This document shows, in pieces, positions 1 through 7,300 of a stretch of 64,000 nucleotides of DNA (positions are counted from its first letter, which is position 1; each line of letters starts with the position of its first letter). Origin of the DNA: Muribaculaceae bacterium (GTDB lineage: Bacteria > Bacteroidota > Bacteroidia > Bacteroidales > Muribaculaceae); NCBI GenBank assembly GCA_017405965.1, contig JAFQZK010000039.1, positions 1-64,000 on the forward strand, read 5' to 3'. The notes beneath the pieces are model-generated. The model ran no database searches, was not told where the DNA came from, and saw only the letters and a list, made by a program, of their open reading frames with translations. The position numbers were made by a program, and so were the translations under genes.

Positions 1-430
1 CATACGATTTTGAACTTGTTTTCGCTTTCGCTTCGCCTTTTTACGATGCCTGCAAAGTGCGGCTGGAGCGCACTGAAAGCAAGGCTTGCCCGGGAATTAC
101 TACCCTGGAAGGGCTGGAGAATTTCCGAAGGCAACTCGTCTTGGCCTTGCGTGTGCGCAAGCCGCAATAACTTTGCAGCGGGAAAAGGTGTTGAAAGCGA
201 CGTCAGGCAAGTTCAAGGATGTTTGGCTTGTTTTTCAGGGGCAACATGGCAGATTCTTCCTGCAAGCGGTTGCGCCCAAGACTGCGCAGGTGTCAAGAGC
301 TGAAAAGAGGCATTTTCCTTATCCTTTTTGAGAAAAACTGATGTTTTTTGAAGAAAAAATGAAGATTTTTTTTGGAACGCAAAAAGACTGCGGTCGGGCA
401 TATTTCCTTTGCAGCGTCAAACGAAAACAA
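1..430. other. tRNA upstream region, no gene recognised
   Basis: No convincing protein gene is seen; the short open frames here have no recognisable domain and overlap in several frames. A -7-like box TAACTTTG lies at 168-175 and a weaker match ending in CCTTTG near 402-410. The latter sits about 20 bp before the first tRNA and could drive the tRNA cluster. The first bases may be the tail of a gene that ends outside the window. Confidence 0.35.
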
Positions 431-518
431 GGAAGTATGGGTGAGTGGTCGAAACCAGCACACTGCTAACGTGCCGAGCCCCTCAAGGGTTCCGAAGGTT
501 CAAATCCTTCTGCTTCCG
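431..518 (+). tRNA. tRNA-Ser (anticodon GCT)
   Basis: The acceptor stem GGAAGTA (431-437) pairs with TGCTTCC (511-517) with one G-T wobble. The anticodon loop reads CTGCTAA, giving anticodon GCT for the AGC/AGU codons. A long variable arm (class II) follows, and the T loop is TTCAAAT. The CCA end is not encoded, since only CAA follows the discriminator base. It is first in a cluster of three tRNA genes a few bases apart, so co-transcription is likely. Confidence 0.95.
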
Positions 519-524
519 CAAAAT

Positions 525-608
525 GGGAAAGCGGCGAAGTTGGAGAGTCGTGGCAGACTGTAAATCTGTTGCCCCAAGGCTGAGTAGGTTCGAGTCCTAC
601 CTTTCCCA
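525..608 (+). tRNA. tRNA-Tyr (anticodon GTA)
   Basis: The acceptor stem GGGAAAG (525-531) pairs with CTTTCCC (601-607). The anticodon loop CTGTAAA gives GTA, and a class II variable arm is present, as expected for bacterial tRNA-Tyr. The T arm is TAGGTTCGAGTCCTA. CCA is not encoded. It lies six bases after tRNA-Ser and twelve bases before the split tRNA-Lys. Confidence 0.95.
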
Positions 609-620
609 CTAGCAAATGAT

Positions 621-768
621 GGCTTCGTAGCTCAGCAGGTCAGAGCACCACACTTTTAATGCGGGGGTCCTGGACTGCCTGATGGCTTCCTTTGTCGCGA
701 CTCGGCAAAGTTCATGCAAACATGACTTTGCGCTCGCAGCTCCATCGGTTCAAGTCCCAGCGGAGTCA
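621..768 (+). tRNA. tRNA-Lys (TTT) interrupted in the T arm by a 74-nt insert
   Basis: Bases 621-673 give acceptor GGCTTCG, D stem GCTC/GAGC, anticodon loop CTTTTAA (TTT at 655-657), the variable loop and the first four bases of the T stem (CTGG). The rest resumes at about 748 with the fifth T-stem base, T loop TTCAAGT, CCCAG, and acceptor CGGAGTC (761-767), which pairs with GGCTTCG using two G-T wobbles. Removing 674-747 restores a normal 74-nt cloverleaf with a CTGGG/CCCAG T stem. The anticodon stem has one A-C mismatch (650/662). It may be a functional tRNA with an intervening sequence, a stable odd RNA, or a decaying gene at a recombination site. Other tRNA-Lys copies outside the window cannot be judged. 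Confidence 0.7.
674..747 (+). ncRNA. structured insert inside tRNA-Lys
   Basis: The 74-nt insert folds well on paper. GATGG (681-685) pairs with CCATC (742-746), an inner GCGA pairs with TCGC, and a terminal hairpin is formed by GCAAAGT/ACTTTGC extended by CATG/CATG around a CAAA loop (714-740). It is far too short for a known group I or II intron, and no bulge-helix-bulge motif is evident. Insert boundaries are uncertain by one base because a G is repeated at the junction. Confidence 0.5.
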
Positions 769-787
769 CAAATACAATCGCAAGAAG

Positions 788-1372
788 ATGTTCAGGCAAT
801 TATACATAAGATGGTTGGTTCGCCGGGGAAAGGCCATAGATATATGGTCGCACAGCGACTATCCCGCACAAGTGTTATCTAACCTGTGCAGTAATCCGTT
901 CACCTTTGACGGGGTGCAGTGCGGCAGCATGGAGGGCTTTCTCCAGTCGCTGAAGCAGCAGGACCGCAACAAGCAGCGGCAGATATGCGCCATGAAGGGC
1001 CGCAATGCCAAGAGGGCATCCAGCACCCATTGGCAGACCGACCAGATCGTCTGGTGGAAGGGCATCGCCATAGACAGGCAATCTGATGAGTTCCTGCAAC
1101 TGCTCCGCCACGCCTATCAAGCGATGTTTGACCAGAGCGAGCGGTTCCGTGCGGCGCTGATGGCGACACGGGGCATGAGGCTCTACCACTCCCGTGGCAA
1201 GAGCAACCCGTTCAAGACCATCCTGACCGAACAAGAGTTCTGCCAGATACTCACCGACCTGCGCGACAAGTATGACCTGCGCGACAAGGGCCTAGGACAC
1301 CGCAGGCTCATCTTCGTCGAAGTGGAATACGAACCTTCGGCACAAGACGGAGAGGACATTAGTATCTGCTGA
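788..1372 (+). CDS. NADAR/YbiA-like protein
   Basis: A 194-aa cytoplasmic protein starting at the ATG 19 bases after the tRNA-Lys 3' end; the frame is open further upstream but only through the tRNA insert. The N-terminal half has a NADAR/YbiA-type pattern: LSN at 30-32, then FDG near 40, SMEGF near 47-51 and QSLK. It continues with MKGRNAK, WWKG, an AL-ATRG segment and a closing TILTEQEF-LTDLRD. NADAR proteins cleave the N-glycosidic bond of ADP-ribose or ADP-ribosylated substrates, and some act as antitoxins. The family match is by eye and moderate. The tRNA-side position and the nearby phosphoesterase and WYL-type regulator suggest an accessory or defence-type island. No substrate can be inferred. 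Confidence 0.55.
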   Translation: MFRQLYIRWLVRRGKAIDIWSHSDYPAQVLSNLCSNPFTFDGVQCGSMEGFLQSLKQQDRNKQRQICAMKGRNAKRASSTHWQTDQIVWWKGIAIDRQSDEFLQLLRHAYQAMFDQSERFRAALMATRGMRLYHSRGKSNPFKTILTEQEFCQILTDLRDKYDLRDKGLGHRRLIFVEVEYEPSAQDGEDISIC

Positions 1373-1520
1373 AATACAAATCAACTCCATAATCTTGCGA
1401 TAATTAAAAACCGCAACATTATGGAGTCTGTTTGGTTGTCCAAAAGACGAGGAAATAATACAATTCCCTTAATCTGTTTACACTCGGCTCAAAGGAGAAA
1501 CGATTTCCCTATGATTAATT

Positions 1521-2189
1521 CTATTTGTAGTATTCTGGGTTTAGCTCATACGTTATTGAAACATGCTTATGGGGAACATATTGAATGTGAACGCTGTATT
1601 CAGGATAGTATAAGGTAGTCGCTTTTCCAGATTTTCTTTCATCTGATGAGTTTTTTCTAAGATACCACGCAATGTCATCATATAACTCTTCCAATTTAAT
1701 ATCCTTATATTTCAAAGAATAATATTGCTTGTAGACTATACCATTATACAAAGAAAAACACATATCAGATGATTCTCGCTTATAGCTTCCGTCTTTCCTT
1801 TGAATCAAATCAGGATACACTCTTTTTATTTCTTGGAGTGAACTTTTTAGATAATTGTCAGGAAGAATGACATGCCTGTGTGGACAGAAGCAGAATTCAA
1901 TCCATTGTTTCATTTCAATGACAAGAGAAGAATCATTCAAGACCTCTACATACTTGTCATAGAATCCTATACAGGAGAACTTAAGGATTGCACCCTTCTC
2001 AACTTCAATGCTGAATTTTCCATCACCATCGGTGGATGTGCCGCGGTGGGTTCCGCATACCTGAACGGACGCACCAATCACTTGATTATTGAACCCGTCT
2101 ACATCAATCACCCTACCTGTTATCTTGAGCGGTTCAGCACTTACACTACAAGCGAATAATATGAATAAGTATAGCAATATCTGTCTCAT
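1521..2189 (-). CDS. secreted protein with carboxypeptidase-regulatory-like domain (paralogue 1)
   Basis: A 222-aa protein read from the MRQILLY start; the upstream TTG overlaps the leader and is unlikely to be used. It has a signal peptide (about residues 1-18), then a carboxypeptidase-D-regulatory-like beta-sandwich (about 20-95: KITGRVID, DGDGKFSIEV, GFYDKYVEVL). The C-terminal half is unique, with no family recognised. The signal peptide and domain closely match the protein encoded at 39803-40564, even in DNA, while the C-terminal halves differ. It is probably periplasmic or surface-associated. A TATATTTG box lies just upstream. The gene is lower in GC than its neighbours and converges on the NADAR-like gene. 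Confidence 0.75.
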   Translation of the reverse strand: MRQILLYLFILFACSVSAEPLKITGRVIDVDGFNNQVIGASVQVCGTHRGTSTDGDGKFSIEVEKGAILKFSCIGFYDKYVEVLNDSSLVIEMKQWIEFCFCPHRHVILPDNYLKSSLQEIKRVYPDLIQRKDGSYKRESSDMCFSLYNGIVYKQYYSLKYKDIKLEELYDDIAWYLRKNSSDERKSGKATTLYYPEYSVHIQYVPHKHVSITYELNPEYYK

Positions 2190-2213
2190 GATGAGTTCCT
2201 CCAATTATTTTTG

Positions 2214-2221
2214 CAAATATA
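2214..2221 (-). promoter_or_regulatory. -7 box TATATTTG
   Basis: Matches the Bacteroidetes TAnnTTTG box about 25 bases upstream of the ATG at 2189. The paralogue at 40564 has the same box at a similar place, supporting both start choices. Confidence 0.6.
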
Positions 2222-2308
2222 TGACTTCATTTCCATCATCGTATTAAAAATACGACAAATTTTAATAGGAATACCGAAATACCGTTCTCCTCGAAGATGC
2301 AGCAGATA

Positions 2309-2499
2309 GAACGGAGGTGTGTCATAATTCGCGCCTAAAACTTTGATCGGCCTAACGGCCGAGAAATTAAGCGAAAAATTATATAAAAATCAAACAAGAC
2401 AGTGCTTTTATTTAATTTTACTAATAATTTTGTTTAATTTCTCGCGCGAAGCGCGATGAATGCTACCAGTTGCAAATTATGACACAACGCCATCGTTCT
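2309..2499. repeat. inverted-repeat (MITE-like) element
   Basis: An inverted repeat about 190 bp long. The left arm carries AGAACG then TGTGTCATAATT (2318-2329); the right arm carries AATTATGACACA (2475-2486) then CGTTCT (to 2499). Between them are a GGCC-centred hairpin near 2350, AT-rich DNA, and a second hairpin with CGCGCGAAGCGCG near 2445. There is no coding capacity. The right arm ends at the stop codon of the WYL-type regulator gene, so insertion may have shortened that gene. A related TTTGTCATAATT start occurs near 23112. Confidence 0.5.
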
Positions 2500-2911
2500 A
2501 TCCGTAGTTCAACAGGGCGGCGAGCCGCTCACGCACTAGCGAGAGCACATCCCGCATCTCGTTGAGTGTGGCCTTGCCGTCGTTGTCAAGCATCTCAACG
2601 GCCTGCTTGAGCAGACGGCAGTCATCCTCGGTCAGGGGCATCTCGTTGATCGAGTAGTTGGGGTCAGCGTACCGGTAGAAGATCTTGTCAAAGACCTCGA
2701 TCGGGGCGTTGTAGCCCAACTTGTCGGACCGCATGATTTGGAGGTCGCCCTGCACGGTCCGAACGGACACTCCCTTGGTGATGCCCTCCATCTCGTACAG
2801 GGCATCGGAGCATGCCTCGGTCAGGTCGTCTATGGTCCATAGACGGAACCTGTTCCGCAGGCAGCGGTCTATAGTCTTGTAGCGTATTAACACGTTCTTG
2901 TTTGCCGGCAT
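2498..2911 (-). CDS. WYL-family-type HTH regulator, C-terminally truncated
   Basis: A 137-aa protein with the N-terminal part typical of Bacteroidales WYL transcription factors: IRYKTIDRCL, the helix-turn-helix around WTIDDLTEACSDAL, the VSVRTVQGDLQIMRSDKLGYNAPI segment in consecutive parts, and PLTEDD. Family members are usually about 300 aa with a C-terminal WYL ligand-binding domain, which is absent here: the frame stops at the edge of an inverted-repeat element. WYL regulators often control defence and stress genes. It lies 40 bases downstream of the metallophosphoesterase and is probably co-transcribed. It may be a DNA-binding remnant or a naturally short form. Confidence 0.65.
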   Translation of the reverse strand: MPANKNVLIRYKTIDRCLRNRFRLWTIDDLTEACSDALYEMEGITKGVSVRTVQGDLQIMRSDKLGYNAPIEVFDKIFYRYADPNYSINEMPLTEDDCRLLKQAVEMLDNDGKATLNEMRDVLSLVRERLAALLNYG

Positions 2912-2951
2912 TTTTATATGATGTAATTGAATTGTCCATAATGATTGTCAG

Positions 2952-3602
2952 TTAAAATGAAGTTTGCATTTGACCGTTTACACGACGACTGATGATGTCG
3001 CGTATCTGATAGAATGAGACAGGAGTATAATTGTTGTTGTCAACTCCCACGTCATATTGCGTCGCCATCAGCATGGGCAACCGCTCCTTGTCCTTCTCCT
3101 TGCCCTGGCCGTTCCCTCGCGTGTGAACATGGCCGAACAGCTGCCACACGTGGCCATGGGAGTCACCATAGCTCAGGAAGGGATGGTGGTTCAGGAAGAT
3201 GGGCTGGTTGTCAATGACGACGTACAGCTCAAATGCGACTTGCTCGAAGCGTTCAAGCATTTCGGCTCGCAGGTGATAGATGTCATGGTTACCCACAACC
3301 AGCACAATCCTTCCGTTGAGTTGGTCAAGGAAGCGATTCCACACTTCTGCTCCGCCAAAGGCAAAGTCGCCCAAGTGGAAAACCAGGTCATTCTTGCCGA
3401 CGACACGGTTCCAGTTCTCGACGAGCGTCTGGTTCATCTCTTCAATACTGGCAAAGGGACGATTGCAGTGGCGCAGGATGGAAGTGTGGTCGAAGTGGGT
3501 ATCCGACGTGAAAAACACGTTCTTTCCCGAGAGCGTATTCCTGGGTTTCAGTTTTTCCGCCTGCATCAAGTGCAAGGCAATCGTGTCTAGTCTTTCGTTC
3601 AT
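2952..3602 (-). CDS. calcineurin-like metallophosphoesterase
   Basis: A 216-aa cytoplasmic protein with the full metallophosphoesterase motif set: DTHFDH (34-39), GDFAFGG (78-84), GNHD (104-107), HH (139-140) and GHVH (157-160). These bind two metal ions and hydrolyse phosphomono- or diesters; the true substrate is unknown. Length is normal for small stand-alone members. The gene is first in a two-gene unit with the truncated regulator. The phosphoesterase, NADAR-like and regulator genes lie together near a tRNA locus, so a joint role in nucleotide or ADP-ribose chemistry is possible but only inferred. Confidence 0.85.
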   Translation of the reverse strand: MNERLDTIALHLMQAEKLKPRNTLSGKNVFFTSDTHFDHTSILRHCNRPFASIEEMNQTLVENWNRVVGKNDLVFHLGDFAFGGAEVWNRFLDQLNGRIVLVVGNHDIYHLRAEMLERFEQVAFELYVVIDNQPIFLNHHPFLSYGDSHGHVWQLFGHVHTRGNGQGKEKDKERLPMLMATQYDVGVDNNNYTPVSFYQIRDIISRRVNGQMQTSF

Positions 3603-3654
3603 GATTCAATGATTTTGTGCGCCACAGTCGGCGCGATTAATAAAAATTGTGTAG

Positions 3655-3730
3655 GCTGATGCCATTCGTGTAATTCGATTTAATCTGTATGCGGATGCCA
3701 TTCGTTTAATTCGCGTAATTCGTAGTTTAG
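3655..3730. repeat. short direct repeats (GATGCCATTCGT-TAATTCG)
   Basis: Two imperfect copies of a unit containing GATGCCATTCG and TAATTCG lie side by side. A diverged version occurs at about 15170-15230. The sequence is non-coding and its function is unknown. Confidence 0.5.
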
Positions 3731-3740
3731 AAACAAAATA

Positions 3741-3781
3741 AGTGGTTGGAATGTCTTGCTTTGCTCGACTTTCCAACCACT
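3741..3781. terminator. perfect hairpin AGTGGTTGGAA/TTCCAACCACT
   Basis: An 11-bp perfect stem with a 19-nt loop, followed by TCTTTA. It could terminate transcription or be a repeat remnant; no gene ends next to it. Confidence 0.4.
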
Positions 3782-4233
3782 CTTTATCGTTTACTTGAGC
3801 AGTATCTCGGATAGGACTACACGCTACATCACTTCGTGAGCACCATGTTGGCACCGATTCCTAAAAGTCGTTGAGCACATTGCTGGCATTGCATAATCTG
3901 GGGTGCAGATATGACGATAGCCTTCAAACCTACTCGTGGCCTGAACGTTTTTGCCCTTCAATATGTCAACTCTCAGTGTCAGCATGATAGCCTTATCTTA
4001 AAATTGGCCGCAAAATTACACCTTTTCACCGAAACCTCCAAATATCTGACAGATTATTTTGATTCAAGGTTATATTATATACTACGTATATACTTTTTTC
4101 AAACCGATGATCATGTGATTATTTTTTGCGCCGCAAAGATATAGCAATAGACCGCATTCTTTTTGCGTCCATGATGAAATTCACTCAATTCTCAGTAAAA
4201 ATTGCTCGTTCGCAAAAGACCGTGCATTCCCCA
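3782..4233. other. gene-poor stretch with possible coding remnant
   Basis: No intact gene. On the minus strand, 3829-3958 is an open frame of about 42 codons without a good start; it encodes a protein-like tail containing MQCQQCAQRLLGIGANMVL. It may be a remnant of a lost gene. The remainder is AT-rich. A second short minus-strand frame just beyond this stretch (4302-4367) encodes ISPREGILKVLSEYIEHEV and also looks like the end of a lost gene. Neither family was recognised. Confidence 0.3.
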
Positions 4234-4258
4234 TCGATGGGGGCGCCCGGCGCCGGTT
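4234..4258. repeat. 25-bp direct repeat, left copy
   Basis: A GC-rich 25-mer (TCGATGGGGGCGCCC then GG-C/T-GCCGGTT) that recurs at 5018-5042 with one mismatch. It flanks the AT-rich membrane-protein gene. The left copy also forms the palindrome CCCCATCGATGGGG (4229-4242). Confidence 0.7.
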
Positions 4259-4492
4259 CCGATCGGTGGGCGATCGCTTGTCCACCTGCGGAATGGGAGG
4301 CTTAAACCTCGTGCTCGATGTACTCGCTCAGCACCTTGAGGATGCCTTCTCTCGGCGAGATGCTGAGCTAAAGGATGGGGGCTCAACGGCAGAAGACACA
4401 AAAAATATCAAAAAAATAATTGTTTCTTGTAGTTTTTTGACGAGTCCTTGCGTCTAAAGAGTGAAATCATAAACCAATAAAAACTAGACATT

Positions 4493-4981
4493 ATGGAACC
4501 ACAAGAATTAACAGTCGAGAAAAACAAGCTATTCGAAAGCCTCATGTGGTGGTACTCAAGGCTGAGCAAAATAAGCACAATACTCTTTGTCGTTTTTTGT
4601 CTGCTTGCCGGATTGTGTATATTCAGCGCAGTTATCGGATATATGGACTGGACCGCCAGTATTGTAGGTTGTATTATATTCTTAGCTGCAGGGAGTCGCT
4701 ACATATTTTTGTACCATAAGCTTGCCAAAGCGAACGATGCACAAGAATTCTTAACCATATACGACAAGAAGAGAAAGATTGATAAATGGACAGCTATTAC
4801 TTGTGCTCTTTTCATAATTACCTTCATTATTTGGCTGGTAATCAGCAAGGTAGATATAGGATCAGTCATTTTTGGTGGCGGATTATTGTTTTTTAGTTTT
4901 TTTGTAATGTTTGGGGATGATCCATTAACCACCACGAAGAAAGATATCAATCGGTTGCGTGAACTGGTGCAACAATCCTGA
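4493..4981 (+). CDS. small four-TM membrane protein, unknown function
   Basis: A 162-aa inner-membrane protein with about four hydrophobic segments (roughly 25-50, 55-75, 100-118, 122-142) and charged ends; the C-terminus is a short amphipathic stretch. No family is recognised. Base composition is more AT-rich than nearby genes. The gene is flanked by copies of a GC-rich 25-bp repeat at 4234 and 5018, which hints at acquisition as a cassette. A strong hairpin follows at 5004-5034. Confidence 0.65.
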   Translation: MEPQELTVEKNKLFESLMWWYSRLSKISTILFVVFCLLAGLCIFSAVIGYMDWTASIVGCIIFLAAGSRYIFLYHKLAKANDAQEFLTIYDKKRKIDKWTAITCALFIITFIIWLVISKVDIGSVIFGGGLLFFSFFVMFGDDPLTTTKKDINRLRELVQQS

Positions 4982-5003
4982 ATAGTATCTGCAAGAAACA
5001 TAG

Positions 5004-5034
5004 CCGGGCGCTCCCTCTCGATGGGGGCGCCCGG
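5004..5034 (+). terminator. GC-rich hairpin after membrane-protein gene
   Basis: A 12-bp stem (CCGGGCGCTCCC with GGGGGCGCCCGG, one T-G pair) and a 7-nt loop, 22 bases after the stop codon. There is no T-run after it, so it may act as a 3' stability element. Confidence 0.5.
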
Positions 5035-5042
5035 TGCCGGTT
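5018..5042. repeat. 25-bp direct repeat, right copy
   Basis: Partner of the repeat at 4234-4258 (24 of 25 identical). Here it forms the right arm of the hairpin at 5004-5034. Confidence 0.7.
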
Positions 5043-5121
5043 ACGTGAGGTAAGGACTGCTCCCCAACTTGGCAAAATTACTTTGCTGTCATAGGGTGGT
5101 AGAAGAAAAAGGTTTTGTATT

Positions 5122-5413
5122 AGGGTGTCAGCTAAAAGCCCCGTCAGGGGCGCTCATGGCATAGGCAGGGGTTGCGCTCGGCTTCGCCTCACTACACCCC
5201 TGCAGTAGTGGACCGCACTTGTCTTAGCCCCATCGGGGCGGCACTAAATCATTGATGCACAGCGTGTCGCCACTAACGTGGCTAATATTCATGTGTAGCG
5301 CTCATTTACAGGGGTTCCGCTACGCTACACCCCTGCCTATAACCTGACAGCCCTACGGGCTTAGAAGTAAGCCCCTTAAGATAAAACCGCCATTAAGGTA
5401 ATGATATTCAGCC
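5122..5413. repeat. dispersed palindromic element, copy 1
   Basis: A non-coding element with inverted ends AGGGTGTCAG (5122) and CTGACAGCCCT (5344-5354), and inner inverted segments GGCATAGGCAGGGGT and ACCCCTGCCTATAACC. A GGGCTTA/TAAGCCC hairpin follows. The same architecture occurs at 52575-52867, and similarity continues about 55 bp past the right end. No transposase is encoded. Confidence 0.75.
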
Positions 5414-5461
5414 GTTTATTGAGTTTATCAATTATTTGCGGGACAGTATTAAAAGATTTTG

Positions 5462-5469
5462 TATCTTTG
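5462..5469 (+). promoter_or_regulatory. -7 box TATCTTTG
   Basis: TAnnTTTG match 17 bases before the M28 peptidase ATG, with an upstream TTTG at 5435-5438. Confidence 0.6.
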
Positions 5470-5486
5470 CAGAAAAATAAAGACTT

Positions 5487-7063
5487 ATGAAAATGAATGC
5501 TAAAAAGTTGGTGACGGTAATCGCTTTTGCCACCATGGGGTTAACAACTGCCATTGCACAGATTACACAGGATCAGTTGCGGACCGGTAGTGACGAACAG
5601 TTGCTGAGGGAATGGACAAAGGTGCTTGCCAGTGATGAGTTTGGCGGCAGAAAACCCATGACACCCTTGAGGACAAGACGGTGGAATATCTTGCCAAGCA
5701 GTTGGAGGAAATAGGTTTGGAGCCTGCCTTCAACGGCAGTTGGTTCCAGCCCTTTGAGATGATTGCGGTAACGGCCAAGCCCGTGGGCAGCAGGCTCACT
5801 GTGAGCGGGAAGAAGAAATCGGTGCTCCGCTATCCCGACGATTTGATCATCTGGACGACTCGCGCCACCGAGAAGATTGACCTGAAGAAGGCGGAGTATG
5901 TGTTCTGTGGTTTCGGCATCAACGCGCCCGAATACGGCTGGAACGACTACGAGGGCATCGATGTGAAAGGCAAGATCGTGGTTGTGATGGTCAACGACCC
6001 CGGCTTTTATGACAGCCAACTCTTCAGGGGACGTAATATGACCTACTACGGCCGCTGGTTATACAAGTTTGAAGAGGCACAGCGTCAGGGTGCTGCCGGA
6101 TGTCTGGTGCTCCACCACACCGAAGCCGCCAGTTACGGGTGGCATGTCTGTGTGAACGGCCACCTGAGTGACAATCTCGCCATCTATAATCCCGATACGC
6201 GCAATGCCGAAGAATTGGCCGTCAGGGGATGGCTGCATGAGGACGGTTGCAGGAAACTGTTTCTTGCGGCCGGCATGGATATGGACAAGGCGCTGGCTGC
6301 TGCGAAAAAGCCAGGCTTCAAGAGCTTTCCCCTGAATGTGAGAGGCGATGTGAAGATGAATGTGACTTACGACATTCAACAGACGCGCAATGTGGGCGGC
6401 ATCCTTCGCGGCAGCGGTCAGGACGGTAAGGCCGTTGTGTTCTGTGCCCACTGGGACCACCTGGGCATCGGGAAAGCCGATGAGCGCGGCGATACGATAT
6501 ACAACGGTGCTGCCGACAATGCATCGGGCATGGCTGGAGCGTTGCTCGTCGCCAAGAAGTTCAAGGAGATGCCCCAGACGCGTCGAGACCTGCTGTTCAT
6601 CTTCCCCTCGTCTGAGGAGAGCGGACTGTTCGGCTCAGCCTATTACTGCGACCAACCTGCCGTGCCGATGGCGAAGACTGTGGCCTGCCTTAATTTTGAG
6701 AGCATAGGTCCCGCCGAGCTCACGCACGATGTCGTGATTTTGGGTGGCGGAGAAAGCGACCTGGACAATTATTATGTGGCTGCCGCTGCTGCTCAAGGCC
6801 GGTATATCTACTTCGACGACGACAACTCCGACGGCTGGTTCTACCGTTCCGACCACTACAATTTCGTGAAAAAGGGTGTGCGTGCCGTGGTGTTGGAGAA
6901 CGGCCAGCATCCTGTTGATGTGAGCAGACCCAATAAATATCCTATGCCGGTATGGTATCACAAACCATGTGACGAATATCGTGAGGATTGGGATGTTAGT
7001 GGCACATTGTCCAACGTGAACCTGATCTTCAGCATCGGTCTTTCCTTGTCCAACAATCTGTGA
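5487..7063 (+). pseudogene. secreted M28-family aminopeptidase, frameshifted
   Basis: A signal peptide (MKMNAKKLVTVIAF...) and the opening LASDEFGGRKPMTP are in one frame (5487-5714). The rest, from LEDKTVEYLAKQLEEIGLEP to the end, is in another (to 7063). Joining needs one extra base near 5664-5668 (CCCTT). Downstream are the M28 metal and catalytic motifs: CAHWDHLG, NGAADNASG, SSEESGLFGS, NFESIG and RSDHYNF; a protease-associated segment lies before them. The intact product would be about 525 aa, an exported di-zinc peptidase that trims N-terminal residues. It is either a recent pseudogene or a sequencing error in a short homopolymer context, since all catalytic motifs are intact. Confidence 0.85.
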
Positions 7064-7256
7064 TAAGGCATTTCGAGCTCTGATTGAAGGCATTATCTGT
7101 ATCTTTGACTTTAATTGGCTTCGATGTATCTCATCTCTCGTGCCCGCCATTATTGCATAGTGCTACCGGCCGGGAGTAAAGAGGACGGGGGCACCGATCT
7201 GTTAAAGTCATGTTAAAATCGTCATTTTCTCTTGACTCGTCCCTTAGGGCACACAT

Positions 7257-7264
7257 TAACTTTG
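7257..7264 (+). promoter_or_regulatory. -7 box TAACTTTG
   Basis: TAnnTTTG match with a TTGAC element at 7232-7236 upstream. It supports the MerR start at 7301 rather than the earlier in-frame ATG. Confidence 0.6.
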
Positions 7265-7300
7265 CTTTCACTTAGCAATTGCTTCATAACATCGCGTGAT

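Noticed and set aside
621-747. A second tRNA starting at the GGCTTC repeat (684) inside the insert
   Set aside because: Its D and anticodon arms cannot be formed; the outer GGCTTCG pairs better with the 3' acceptor strand.
3606-3854. 82-codon minus-strand frame
   Set aside because: It runs through short repeats and a hairpin; the sequence is low-complexity with no family.
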